From: Zunongwangia atlantica 22II14-10F7
Lineage (GTDB): Bacteria; Bacteroidota; Bacteroidia; Flavobacteriales; Flavobacteriaceae
DNA: 64,000 nt
Reading direction: 5' to 3'
Assembly: GCF_002094855.1 (NCBI RefSeq)
Contig: NZ_ARYN01000008.1
Location: forward strand, 1-64,000
A program made the position numbers and the translations under genes. The notes beneath the pieces are model-generated. The model saw only the letters and a list, made by a program, of their open reading frames with translations, did no database searches and was not told the origin of the DNA. Shown here one piece after another: positions 46,524-56,168 of this stretch (position 1 is the first letter of the stretch; each line of letters starts with the position of its first letter).

Positions 46524-48332
46524 ATGAAACATAGAATTCTAACTGTATTTGCCGGTCTTAGTGCATTGGTATTTACAAATTGTACAGATTTAGAAGAAGA
46601 AATATTAGACGAGTCATTAACCGGATCTGAAGATCTTGTACAACCAGTTTCTGGTTCAATGGCTGCGGCCTATGGGATTCTTCCTCAAACTTTTAGACAT
46701 ACGCGTTATTTTGGGTTACAGGAAATTCCTTCAGACGAAGCAATTTTACCTCCAAGAACAGGTTTAGGTGGTACACAATGGGCAGATAACGATACCTATA
46801 CAACAGCGCACAGGCATTTAATGTCTTCCAGCAACAGTTTGGTAACAGAATCCTGGAGTTATTTAACTACCGCTTTATTTAGAACGGTAGCGGCTATAGA
46901 TGTAATCGCTCCGCTTGCTGAAGCTGGTGACGCTGAAGCGGTTCAGGCTTTAGCTGAAATGAGAGCCTTAAGAGCTTACGAGAATATGTTGTTCTTAGAT
47001 AGTTGGGGGCTTGCTTTTAGAAAAGAAAGTACTGCTGAAACTTCTGAAATTTTAAGAGGAGAAGAAGCTATTGCTTATATCGAAACCGAATTTTTAGCTG
47101 CGCTAGAAAATATCAATAGCGATCGTGGTCCTGGTAGAATGACTGAAGATGCGATCTATGGATTTTTAGCAAAATTGTACTTAAACGCAGCAGTATATAG
47201 AGATCCTTACGGGACACCTAATTTTACTGATGCCGATATGCAAAGAGTGGTAGAGTATACAGATAATATTATTAATAATGGTGGTTACTCTTTATCTTCA
47301 GAATACTTTGATCTTTTTAATGATGAAAATCATGATAATGCAGAGTTGATCTTTGCTTTAGATTTACGCGGAGTTTTAAACAACGATCACAACCGTTGGG
47401 CGTACTGGTCGATGTCTGGTTCACTATTCCCAAGACCGGGAGATTTCTATTTAAGTATGGATGGTACAGATGGTCCTGCAATGACTTCAGATTTTTACCA
47501 AACCTGGGTTGATGCTTATGGCGATATAGATCCCGCCGATGCAGATGCAAGATTTTATCAGAAAAATGCTCAGGTTCCGGCAGAGCTTGAGGATATCTCA
47601 AATCTTACTCCGTATGTAAATGATACGCTAGGCTTACAAAGTGATAGCGATCACTATTTTATCGCAGGTTCAGATTTTGAAATTGACCGCGGAATTATTC
47701 GTGGAACCATGTGGGCGCCAAGAAAACAAAACTATAGATCTGGTAATTTTATGACAGGTACAGATGCAAATGGAAATTCTGGTTATAGAATTTATCCTTT
47801 AGCTGAAGCTCGCGAGAATGGTTCAGATCCAGAAGATATTGTTTACTACGTAGATCATACTTTAGAGATAAGTTTAGATGGAAGCGCTGGTTATGCCAGT
47901 GGTTACAGGTTTGCAAAATGGCAGTTCAGTAAAACATCAGACGATGGTAACAATTACAGTAGTGTAGATCTTGTTTTACTTCGTTTGGCAGATGTTTATT
48001 TGATGAGAGCTGAAGCTAAATTAAGAATGGGAGATAATGCAGGCGCGTTACAGGATGTGAACACTGTAAGAACGTCTCGTGATGCAAGACCAGATCAAAC
48101 TCCGGCTGCTTTAACTTCTATCGATCTTGAATCTTTATATAGAGAATTAGGATTTGAATTTTACTGGGAAATGCATCGCCGTCAGGACCAAATTAGATTT
48201 GGAACTTACGAAGATTCATGGACCTCGAAGTCTGATAGTGATCCAAATCACAGACTTTTCCCAATTCCGCAGGAAGCGATCGATGGTGCATCGAACGTAG
48301 AAGGTTACCTGGTACAGAATCCTGGATATTAA
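46524..48332 (+). CDS. SusD/RagB-family lipoprotein
   Basis: Surface substrate-binding lipoprotein of 602 residues that caps the SusC transporter. The ATG at 46524 gives MKHRILTVFAGLSALVFTNC with lipobox Cys20; the upstream in-frame ATG at 46494 lies inside susC and would spoil the signal. TPR-like N-terminal helices, including ALAEMRALRAYENMLFLDSW, and the family ending (RLADVYLMRAEAKLRMGDNA, later FEFYWEMHRRQDQIRFGTYE) are clear. It starts 16 bases after the susC stop. Confidence 0.94.
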   Translation: MKHRILTVFAGLSALVFTNCTDLEEEILDESLTGSEDLVQPVSGSMAAAYGILPQTFRHTRYFGLQEIPSDEAILPPRTGLGGTQWADNDTYTTAHRHLMSSSNSLVTESWSYLTTALFRTVAAIDVIAPLAEAGDAEAVQALAEMRALRAYENMLFLDSWGLAFRKESTAETSEILRGEEAIAYIETEFLAALENINSDRGPGRMTEDAIYGFLAKLYLNAAVYRDPYGTPNFTDADMQRVVEYTDNIINNGGYSLSSEYFDLFNDENHDNAELIFALDLRGVLNNDHNRWAYWSMSGSLFPRPGDFYLSMDGTDGPAMTSDFYQTWVDAYGDIDPADADARFYQKNAQVPAELEDISNLTPYVNDTLGLQSDSDHYFIAGSDFEIDRGIIRGTMWAPRKQNYRSGNFMTGTDANGNSGYRIYPLAEARENGSDPEDIVYYVDHTLEISLDGSAGYASGYRFAKWQFSKTSDDGNNYSSVDLVLLRLADVYLMRAEAKLRMGDNAGALQDVNTVRTSRDARPDQTPAALTSIDLESLYRELGFEFYWEMHRRQDQIRFGTYEDSWTSKSDSDPNHRLFPIPQEAIDGASNVEGYLVQNPGY

Positions 48333-48352
48333 TTTGAATTTAATTGTGTTGT

Positions 48353-48392
48353 AAGCGGTAGAGGATCTTAAGATCTTCTGCCGCTATTTTTA
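48353..48392 (+). terminator. Terminator after susC-susD
   Basis: AGCGGTAGAGGATC pairs with GATCTTCTGCCGCT in a long stem with two wobble or mismatched positions, followed by ATTTTTAT. The phosphatase genes downstream therefore may have their own promoter or depend on read-through. Confidence 0.8.
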
Positions 48393-48500
48393 TAAAATAG
48401 GATGACGAATTTTTAGTAGAAATATTTTAAAAAGACAACGCAAAGCATTCCGAAGAAGAAAATACTTTAAAATCAAACAATTAATTCTGAATTTATTCTA

Positions 48501-49616
48501 ATGAAAAATATAAAAAAGATCATCGCTTTTTCAGCAATTTCGATCGCGATGAGCTGCGGAAAAACTTCCGAAGAAAAAGAAAATAATACCACTGAAGTTA
48601 CCGAGAACCAACCATTAAATATCATCTTTATGGTTGGCGATGGGATGGGAATTCCGCAGGTATCAAGTGCATTTTATTTTGGTGAAAATACCCCTAATTT
48701 TAAACAATTTGAAAGTATTGGTCTTAGCCGAACTAGCAGCACCAGCCACTTAATTACAGATTCTGCTGCTGGCGCAACGGCCTTTGCAACGGGCGAAAAA
48801 ACTTATAAAAGAGCGATTGGTGTTTCTAAAGATTCGGTAGCGCTTCCAACAATTTTAGAGCAGTTAAAAGAGCAAGATTACCAAACCGGGCTGATTAGTT
48901 TAACTTCGATCACACATGCTACTCCGGCTGCCTATTATGCTCATGTAGAAGATCGTGACATGCACCAAGAAATTGCCAAACAACTGGTAGAAGCTGAGGT
49001 TGATTTCTTTGCCGGTGGTGGTAAGAAATACTTCCAGAATCGTGAAGATGGTCTTAATCTATACGATAGTTTGACGGCTAAGAATTATAAGTTAGACACT
49101 TTAGAATTAAGTAAACCAGATTATTCACGTCGTAATGCGTATTTACTTTCTGAAGAAGGTTTACCATCTAAAACCGAAGGCCGTGGCGATTTTCTTGGTG
49201 ATGCCGCTAAAACAGCATTTGATTATTTTGAGGCAAACGAAAAACCATTTTTTGTAATGATCGAAGGTTCTTATATCGATTGGGGAGGCCACGCAAAAGA
49301 CGACGAGATGATGATTCAGGAGGTTTTGGATTTTGATAAAACAATTGGTGTGGTACTCGATTTTGTGAAATCACATCCAAATACACTTTTGGTGATCACG
49401 GCAGATCATGAAACTGGAGGTGTGAGCATCGGTAAATCTTACGACGAAAACGGAAAAGAAATTCCGCAGCAGGTACAGGTATATTTTAATACAGATCAGC
49501 ATAGCACAGAGTTGGTTCCGGTTTTTGCAAAAGGAAAAGGCGAAGAATTGTTTAGAGGAATTTACGAGAATAACGAAATTTATCACAAATTAATGCAGGC
49601 CATCAATGAAAACTAA
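48501..49616 (+). CDS. Alkaline phosphatase lipoprotein (PhoA-type fold)
   Basis: Phosphomonoesterase of 371 residues. The lipobox AMSC gives Cys19. Active-site blocks are MVGDGMG (metal Asp), TDSAAGATAFATG with nucleophile Ser88, HATPAAYYAHVEDRD, IEGSYIDWGGHAKDDE and TADHETGG. The length is short for PhoA, which is typical for Bacteroidota relatives without the crown loops. It overlaps the next phosphatase gene by 11 bases. Its place after susC-susD suggests release of phosphate from imported or surface-bound organic phosphate. Confidence 0.94.
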   Translation: MKNIKKIIAFSAISIAMSCGKTSEEKENNTTEVTENQPLNIIFMVGDGMGIPQVSSAFYFGENTPNFKQFESIGLSRTSSTSHLITDSAAGATAFATGEKTYKRAIGVSKDSVALPTILEQLKEQDYQTGLISLTSITHATPAAYYAHVEDRDMHQEIAKQLVEAEVDFFAGGGKKYFQNREDGLNLYDSLTAKNYKLDTLELSKPDYSRRNAYLLSEEGLPSKTEGRGDFLGDAAKTAFDYFEANEKPFFVMIEGSYIDWGGHAKDDEMMIQEVLDFDKTIGVVLDFVKSHPNTLLVITADHETGGVSIGKSYDENGKEIPQQVQVYFNTDQHSTELVPVFAKGKGEELFRGIYENNEIYHKLMQAINEN

Positions 49617-51375
49617 TTGCTATAAGCCAATATTCGTTGTTTTAGCGATACTTTTTTTCTGCGGAAATCTAGGCGCGCAAAGCAACTATAAATTACATTC
49701 TCATAATGATTATACACAGGAATTTCCGTTTTGGAAAGCTTATATTCATGGTGCATCATCAATTGAAGCCGATATTTTTCTGAAAAATGACGAATTATTC
49801 GTTACACATGCTGAAAATGAGATAAAAACTGATTTCACACTTGAAAATTTGTATTTAAAACCACTTTCTGAATTGGCGAAAGCTGGAAAACTTAGAGAAA
49901 TTCAGTTATTGATCGATCTAAAATCTGAAGCGAAACGAAGCCTGAAAAAACTGGTGGAAACTTTAAAATCTTATCCAGAATTAACCAATAACAATAAAAT
50001 TTCTTTCGTAATTTCTGGAAACAGACCAAAACCAGCAGATTATGCAAGCTATCCAGATTTTATCGAATTTGACCATCAGGATGTATCAAATTTAGCGGAA
50101 GCAGATTTAAGCAAAATCGCACTTGTTAGTCAAAATTTTAGAGATTACTCGGTTTGGAATGGTTTGGGGAGAATTACCGCGCCCGAACTTGAAAAGGTGG
50201 AAGCTGTAATCAAAAAAGTGCATGATGCCGGGAAGCCTTTTAGATTTTGGGGAGCGCCAGATACCAAAACAACCTGGAGCCGTTTCGCCGCGATGGGTGT
50301 AGATTTTATTAATACCGATAAACCAGCCGAAGCAGCCACTTATTTGGAAACTTTAGATGCTAGAAAATTTGAGCTAAAATCTCCAATTTCGGTGTACAAA
50401 CCAAAGTTTGATTTCGATAAAAATAAGCATCCAAAAAACATCATTTTAATGATTGGCGATGGAAACGGTTTAAGCCAAATTTCTTCTGCAGCTTTTGCCA
50501 ATAGAGGAGAATTGACGATTACACAATTAAAAAATATCGGACTAGTTAAAACCTCGAGTTTCGATGATTTGGTAACCGATTCTGCCGCTGGAGCAACAGC
50601 AATGGCAACTGGCGAAAAAACCAATAATCGTGCAATTGGAACCGATAAAAATGGACAGGATTTAAAGAATCTGACTGAAATTTTTGCTGAAAAAGGTTAT
50701 TTAAACGGAATTATTACAACCGATTTTGTGACCGGAGCAACGCCATCTTCCTTTTTTGCGCATGTAATAGAACGCGACGATAGTGAAGCGATTTTAGAGG
50801 ATTTGAATAAAAGTAAAGTCGATTTTTTTCTATCGGCCGGAGCTTCAGATTATGCGAAAATTGAAAAAGAGTTTGTTCAAAAAGATATTTCAGAATTTAA
50901 TGATTTTGAAAATCGATCTGCCATTTTCCTTTCTGAAAGCGGATTAGCAGATGCATCGGTGCGTGGAGATCAATTTCCAGAGCATGTAAAAAAAGTACTT
51001 AAGAATTTAGAAAATCAGGATAAGCCTTATTTTTTAATGATCGAAGCAGCGAAAATCGATAAAAATGGGCATACTAATAACGCAAGCGGAATTGTTGAAG
51101 AAATGCTGGATTTCGATAAAACCATCGCTGAAGTTTTAAAAGTAGCCGATCAAAATAAAAATACACTGGTAGTAATCACCGCAGATCACGAAACTTCGGG
51201 GTTTGCGATTATGCAAGGCGATCTTGAAAAAGGACAAATTGAAGGCGGATTTTTAACTCACGATCACACCGGGACAATGATTCCGTTATTTTCCTACGGC
51301 CCAGGATCTGAATTATTCAATGGTGTTTACGAAAATACAGCTGTTTTTCATCGAATTTTAAAAGCGGTAAAGTAG
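49606..51375 (+). CDS. Fusion: phosphodiesterase (GDPD/PI-PLC)-like domain plus alkaline phosphatase
   Basis: Exported enzyme of 589 residues with signal peptide ending LGAQ. Residues about 25-255 form a TIM-barrel phosphodiesterase-like domain (YKLHSHNDYTQEFPFWKAYI, IEADIFLKNDELFVTHAE, FIEFDHQD), similar to GDPD/PI-PLC proteins. From about 277 follows a full alkaline phosphatase domain: IILMIGDGNG, TDSAAGATAMATG with nucleophile Ser326, and TADHETSG. The two activities in one chain could cut a phosphodiester and then the resulting monoester. The second metal block reads IEAAKIDKNGHTNN. Confidence 0.9.
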   Translation: MKTNCYKPIFVVLAILFFCGNLGAQSNYKLHSHNDYTQEFPFWKAYIHGASSIEADIFLKNDELFVTHAENEIKTDFTLENLYLKPLSELAKAGKLREIQLLIDLKSEAKRSLKKLVETLKSYPELTNNNKISFVISGNRPKPADYASYPDFIEFDHQDVSNLAEADLSKIALVSQNFRDYSVWNGLGRITAPELEKVEAVIKKVHDAGKPFRFWGAPDTKTTWSRFAAMGVDFINTDKPAEAATYLETLDARKFELKSPISVYKPKFDFDKNKHPKNIILMIGDGNGLSQISSAAFANRGELTITQLKNIGLVKTSSFDDLVTDSAAGATAMATGEKTNNRAIGTDKNGQDLKNLTEIFAEKGYLNGIITTDFVTGATPSSFFAHVIERDDSEAILEDLNKSKVDFFLSAGASDYAKIEKEFVQKDISEFNDFENRSAIFLSESGLADASVRGDQFPEHVKKVLKNLENQDKPYFLMIEAAKIDKNGHTNNASGIVEEMLDFDKTIAEVLKVADQNKNTLVVITADHETSGFAIMQGDLEKGQIEGGFLTHDHTGTMIPLFSYGPGSELFNGVYENTAVFHRILKAVK

Positions 51376-51760
51376 GGCTTAAGTCGCTTTTCTCTTAGAA
51401 GTTAGACTTGAGACAGCTTCGCTTTTAGAAAATAGAGTTTAGACTAGAAATGTTGAATTTTGAATGCTGAATGTGCAAAGGTTTGATGTCATCTCGACCT
51501 TGTGGAGAGATCTTGTCTTTATTCTAAAAAGAGATTTCTCCATTCCGCTGCGCTCCACCAGCCGGCAGGCTGGCAGGGTCGAAATGACAAATATTGGTAA
51601 TTGTTTACTGTTAATTGCTAATTGAGAAACGCCAATCCAAATAGATTTCTCGACTACATTTCATTTCGCTCGAAATGACATTCGAAGATAATTGATTACT
51701 GATAATTGTTTATTGAACACTGCCAACTGCAACTGTTTACTGATAATTGCTAATTGAAAT
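51376..51760 (-). repeat. Degenerate composite interspersed repeat, copy 2
   Basis: Reverse-complement arrangement of the blocks at 15186-15560: GAATTTTGAATGCTGAATGT, GCAAAGG, ATGTCATCTCGACC, GAGATTTCTCC, GGTCGAAATGACA and CGCTCGAAATGACA, then TGATAATTG-type units. Its right end runs into the metallophosphoesterase gene and supplies the final codons and stop. Confidence 0.75.
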
Positions 51761-53503
51761 TATCTCCCCAGTTTCAAGATTGATCTTAAAATGATTGGCA
51801 GGTAAACCATTTAAAAACTTATCGAAAATGCTCAAAAACTGACTTAGTTTTTGAGCATTTTTATTTTCACTTTTGAAAAGCTGATTTGTTTTCGAGGCTT
51901 CGATAATTAGTTTATATTCTTCTAATCGTTTTGAAGGAATATCTGCGAAGGCAAGTTTATCGGCATTTCTGATCTTGTAGAAATCCCGGATCATATCTTT
52001 ACCTGTCCAATCTAAAAAATCTGTTTCATTTTGTCGATTTTCAGCCACAGTTTTATAAAAGTCTTCAGCGCTTAGATTCGACAAAAAATTATAAAATTCG
52101 GCATTCCAATCATTCGGGATAAATCGGAGATTTACCAGGTTTTCAAGGTGATATTCGGTAAAGTCGTGATAATTTTTACTGTTTAGAATATCGATATTCC
52201 AGGTTTTCTGGTTTGATTTTGTGAGATAATCGTGCTCCATTTTATAAAGCGGAAATAATTCATCGAATCTCGGTACTTCATCAATCGTTACGGTTTCAAC
52301 TTCTGCAAAATTTTTATTCAATTTTAGAATTTTATAACCGGGAATGTAAGCGGCCAAAGATGGTGTTTGGATATTTACGAGGAAATTTCCATTTCCGTAG
52401 TCACGTTTTCCGGTATCATTAATATGCATGTGGCCGGCAAAATGCAGTTTTACTCCGGCTTCTGCTAAAGTTTTGGCGATTCTTTCCTCAGGAACACGTT
52501 CTAATTGCCATTTATTTTTTCCGAGGAAATCTTCTAATTCGGGAGAGGCATCTTCATTGAAATCTACCGCTGGATAATGACTAAAAGCGACCAGCTGTTT
52601 ATTTTGATCTTGTGCATTTTGCGCCACTTTTTTTATCCAATCGAACAAGTGAGTTTTATGATCTATCGTTTGATTGTAGCCAATACTTGCACTGCTAAAA
52701 CCACCATTATTTCTTGGTAAATAAGAATTTCCATCGATCGCTAAAAGCCATAAACCTTCAATGGGTTCAACTAAATAGGAAGCATCGGGAATTTTTATGC
52801 TATCATTTATAGCGTAAAGTCGGTTAGATAATTCGGCTTCTTTTTCGGCTTTTTTAAAAGTGTAATCGGAATAATTATAAGTTGAAAATGGCGATTCCCA
52901 GTATTTATTTTTTTGCTTCGGAAAGAATCCAAAATCGGCTAAATTATTCAGTATAAAATCATAGCCTGATTTTTCTAATTTTGGTTCGGTTAAAACTTCA
53001 TTTTGTTTTTCAGAAGATAAAAAAGAGACATCACTAAAAATAGCTTGCTCTTTACCGTTTTCGCCTAAAAAATCATGTTTACCACCAGGCGTATTAAAGG
53101 GAGCGACGGGATCGTGATTTCCGGTGGTGATAAAAAATGAGATTCCGTATTCCCGCTCGTATTTTTTTAGAAATTTAGCCAGTCCTTCGATATTTAAAGG
53201 CTGGCCATCATCGGTATAATCGCCGGGAAAAGCAACAAGTTTAATTCCGCGCCCAGCGATATCATCCAGCACCGCTTTCAGAACAAAATAGTTTTCATTA
53301 AATAATCGGGTAGAATGCAACTGGGCATTCATGCTTCTTATCTTAGCGTTTTTGTCTTGGCTGGGAACTGGTAATCCTTCAAAATTCTCGTAATCGGCAT
53401 AAATATCCAGTAAATGAATATCTGCAACAAAGGCAATTTGAGTATTTTCCTGAGCATTTAAAAGACTGCACATCAAAATCAATAGTAGCGAAATTCGCTT
53501 CAT
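51737..53503 (-). CDS. Exported metallophosphoesterase (calcineurin-like)
   Basis: Secreted or periplasmic phosphoesterase of 588 residues with signal peptide ending LLNAQ. Dinuclear metal motifs are in the usual order: FVADIHL (DxH), FPGDYTDDG (GDxxDxG), TTGNHDP (GNHD), FSHYPAV and FAGHMHIND (GHxH). The C-terminal 200 residues are helical and without recognised function. It faces the phosphatase genes and probably belongs to the same phosphate-scavenging set. Its last codons (SISNYQ) come from a repeat. Confidence 0.9.
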   Translation of the reverse strand: MKRISLLLILMCSLLNAQENTQIAFVADIHLLDIYADYENFEGLPVPSQDKNAKIRSMNAQLHSTRLFNENYFVLKAVLDDIAGRGIKLVAFPGDYTDDGQPLNIEGLAKFLKKYEREYGISFFITTGNHDPVAPFNTPGGKHDFLGENGKEQAIFSDVSFLSSEKQNEVLTEPKLEKSGYDFILNNLADFGFFPKQKNKYWESPFSTYNYSDYTFKKAEKEAELSNRLYAINDSIKIPDASYLVEPIEGLWLLAIDGNSYLPRNNGGFSSASIGYNQTIDHKTHLFDWIKKVAQNAQDQNKQLVAFSHYPAVDFNEDASPELEDFLGKNKWQLERVPEERIAKTLAEAGVKLHFAGHMHINDTGKRDYGNGNFLVNIQTPSLAAYIPGYKILKLNKNFAEVETVTIDEVPRFDELFPLYKMEHDYLTKSNQKTWNIDILNSKNYHDFTEYHLENLVNLRFIPNDWNAEFYNFLSNLSAEDFYKTVAENRQNETDFLDWTGKDMIRDFYKIRNADKLAFADIPSKRLEEYKLIIEASKTNQLFKSENKNAQKLSQFLSIFDKFLNGLPANHFKINLETGEIISISNYQ

Positions 53504-53577
53504 TTTTGTTGAATTTTAATGCGAGTATACAACCAAAAATTGAGCTGAATATTACCTACAGGTTAATTTGAACCAGA

Positions 53578-54654
53578 TTAATAAACTTCAGCATTTTCTT
53601 CGATCAGGCTTTCGTAAAACTGGATATATTCAGTGATCATATTATCGATATTGCAGTTTTCTTCAGCATATTTTCTACAGCTTTCTCGATCAAATTTCTC
53701 GATGTTTTTAAGAGCCTCGGCCATTGCGTTGGTGTCTATAGGCTCGCAAATTTGCCCAACCTCTTCGGTTATTATTTCTGAAGCTACACCTTTATCCCAG
53801 CTTAAAACCGGAGTTCCTGAAGCCAAACTTTCAGAAATTGCTAAAGCAGAAGGTTCGTCCCACACACTGGTAAATAATAGTGCAGAAGCATTACGTAATA
53901 GTCGGTTTATCTGAAAACGATCCTGCTCACCTACGTAAGAAACCAAAGGATTTTTTAGTAATGGCGCAACAAAACGTTCAAAATACTCACTATTCTTACC
54001 ACGGCCGGCAAGTATAATTGGTTTATTGGCTTTAATAGCAACTTCGATGGCAAGATGTGGTGCTTTTTCTTTGCAAATAGAACCGTACCACATGCAATAC
54101 TCGTTATTGGTGTTGAAATTTGGTTTCCAGTCATTTAGATCGATAGCATTCCGAATGACCTTCGGGAAATTTAAAAACTTAGAATATTGATCTCGTAAAG
54201 ACTCGCTTACCACTATAAATTCCTGATGCGATTCTTTTTTGATGTAATCTAAAGCGAATTTAATTTCAGGAAAAGCCATAGTGTGTAATGTGGTCAAAAA
54301 ACGCGTTTTTAATCGGTTTCCTAAAATAATAGGCAGATAATGTAGCGAGTGGTTATGAACTATATCGTATTCGTTGCGCTCTAAATCCTGAAAAATTTCA
54401 GCGTAAATAATAGAGTTTTTAATCTCTGTAGGATTATAGTTTTCTGAATGTATACAGGAGAACGGGCTACCTGCAGCAAAATGATCGTCTAGGGCATGTA
54501 GGTTTTCACATTCAGACCCAGATTTTGCATAAACATCAACCTGAATGCCTTTTTCAGATAATTTTTGCACGATCTTATGGGTTATCATGGCAAGACCACC
54601 ACCGTATGGTTTTTTTAAGGCGTGGCGATGATCGGCAATAATTGCGATTTTCAT
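53578..54654 (-). CDS. Glycosyltransferase family 4
   Basis: Cytoplasmic GT-B glycosyltransferase of 358 residues. The N-terminal donor-free domain has the glycine loop HALKKPYGGGLAMITHKIVQ, and the C-terminal domain has WYGSICKEKAPHLAIEVAIK, then SVWDEPSALAISESLASGTP with the two conserved Glu of family GT4. The acceptor is unknown. It is a single gene divergent from the AraC regulator. Confidence 0.92.
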   Translation of the reverse strand: MKIAIIADHRHALKKPYGGGLAMITHKIVQKLSEKGIQVDVYAKSGSECENLHALDDHFAAGSPFSCIHSENYNPTEIKNSIIYAEIFQDLERNEYDIVHNHSLHYLPIILGNRLKTRFLTTLHTMAFPEIKFALDYIKKESHQEFIVVSESLRDQYSKFLNFPKVIRNAIDLNDWKPNFNTNNEYCMWYGSICKEKAPHLAIEVAIKANKPIILAGRGKNSEYFERFVAPLLKNPLVSYVGEQDRFQINRLLRNASALLFTSVWDEPSALAISESLASGTPVLSWDKGVASEIITEEVGQICEPIDTNAMAEALKNIEKFDRESCRKYAEENCNIDNMITEYIQFYESLIEENAEVY

Positions 54655-55078
54655 AATTGGTAGGTTTTTAATTGTTATTGGTCGTACTATTTAATCATAG
54701 TATTTTGTTGATAATGATTAATTTAAACTTCATGAAGGTTAGATTTGACTTAAAAAAAGCTACTTCACGTTTAACTTAAGAGCTGGTCTAAATGAGATAT
54801 TTTGCTTGGAAAGCCTTATAAATATTGACCTTGTCGCAAACGGGGAAATCTCAAATTAGCGAATTAATTATTTTCTATAATTTACTTAAATTTAATGGAA
54901 CAATTTGCTCTAAGTTGGAAAAAATAAAAAGTGAAAATGTGCTCTATTAATAAGAGACTGGTAACTATTAATTTTTTTAATAAAATTTTAACAATTAATT
55001 TGTAGTCCAAAAAGAAAAACTTTAGAGCATTTCAAAAAAAATGATGTCTTTAGTAAGTTCTAAAAATCAAGCATAACA
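54655..55078. other. Non-coding stretch between divergent genes
   Basis: AT-rich, about 420 bases between the glycosyltransferase and AraC genes. A short inverted repeat TACTAT/ATAGTA lies near 54685-54702. I see no gene or other structure. Confidence 0.5.
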
Positions 55079-56101
55079 ATGGATACGTATCATTTAAGGT
55101 TGAATGATGTCGAAGATTTCGTGCCGCAGCTTGCAGAGAAGTTGGGGATAGGATTTAAGAGTAATTTAGGAGAGTTTACAGTAAATATTCCGTCAGATAA
55201 AGGAAATGGTAAAGTAAACTGCATAAACTTTCCAAATGGTATTGGATTATACACGTTTAATTTAGAATTCGAGGAAGATACCTGTCTAAGAATTTACCAT
55301 CCAAGTGTAAACCCTATTCGTTTTATTTACTGCGTAGAAGGGACGCTAAACGCATATTTTAAAGATGAAAAAGACTGCGTTCTAAGAAGTCATCAACATC
55401 TTATAGCCGCAACTTTAGCAAACGGTACCCAGTGTTTCCAGTTTAATGGAGGCGAAAGGGTAAAGATTTGCTATCTGGAAGTTAATCGCCGTAAATTTCA
55501 AAGTTATCTTTCTTTTGATCTTAGTGAGATCGAAGAAAATTATTTTAGGTTATTTGGTGATATTGAAGCTGAAAATGAAGTTTTTCAAACAGGTAATTAT
55601 GGTCTAAGAACTATGGATACCATTAGGGAAATTGAAGACTGTGGTGTAGAAGGTTTTCCCCGAATTAATTATTTGGGAGGGAAAGCTTTAGAAGTATTGT
55701 CACATATGTTGCTTCAGTTTAGGGAAGGTCCAGAAATGCACGAGCCAAAACTTAAAAAGCGAGACCTAAGAGCTATAGAAAGAGCTGTAACTTACATTAA
55801 CGAAAATATCTCGAATACAGGAACCGTACAGGAACTTGCCAAAGTAGGAGGTATTAATGTGAATAAGCTTCAGGATGGTTTTCAGGAAGTTTATGGGAAA
55901 ACTGTGAATACTTATATTCGTGATGTACGTTTAACCCGTGCGATGAATATGCTTTTAAGTGGAGAAAAAGGAGTAGGCGAAGTAGTTTACGAACTTGGTT
56001 TATCCAGCCGTAGTTACTTCTCTAAAATTTTTAAACGTCGCTATGGAGTGTTGCCTAAAGATGTTTTAAACAATAAAAATTTAACCGAAGCTTCAGAATA
56101 G
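55079..56101 (+). CDS. AraC-family transcriptional regulator
   Basis: Regulator of 340 residues with a cupin-like N-terminal sensing region (RFIYCVEGTLNAYFKDEKDC and nearby) and a C-terminal AraC DNA-binding domain: TVQELAKVGGINVNKLQDGF is the first helix-turn-helix, and VGEVVYELGLSSRSYFSKIF followed by KRRYG the second. The target is not evident; the divergent glycosyltransferase or the stress protein gene just downstream are candidates. Confidence 0.92.
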   Translation: MDTYHLRLNDVEDFVPQLAEKLGIGFKSNLGEFTVNIPSDKGNGKVNCINFPNGIGLYTFNLEFEEDTCLRIYHPSVNPIRFIYCVEGTLNAYFKDEKDCVLRSHQHLIAATLANGTQCFQFNGGERVKICYLEVNRRKFQSYLSFDLSEIEENYFRLFGDIEAENEVFQTGNYGLRTMDTIREIEDCGVEGFPRINYLGGKALEVLSHMLLQFREGPEMHEPKLKKRDLRAIERAVTYINENISNTGTVQELAKVGGINVNKLQDGFQEVYGKTVNTYIRDVRLTRAMNMLLSGEKGVGEVVYELGLSSRSYFSKIFKRRYGVLPKDVLNNKNLTEASE

Positions 56102-56168
56102 CTAAATCTTAAAAATTGGTATTTATTTGAATTTCTTCTTTGTAAATTGGTCTTAAAATTCTGAATCT

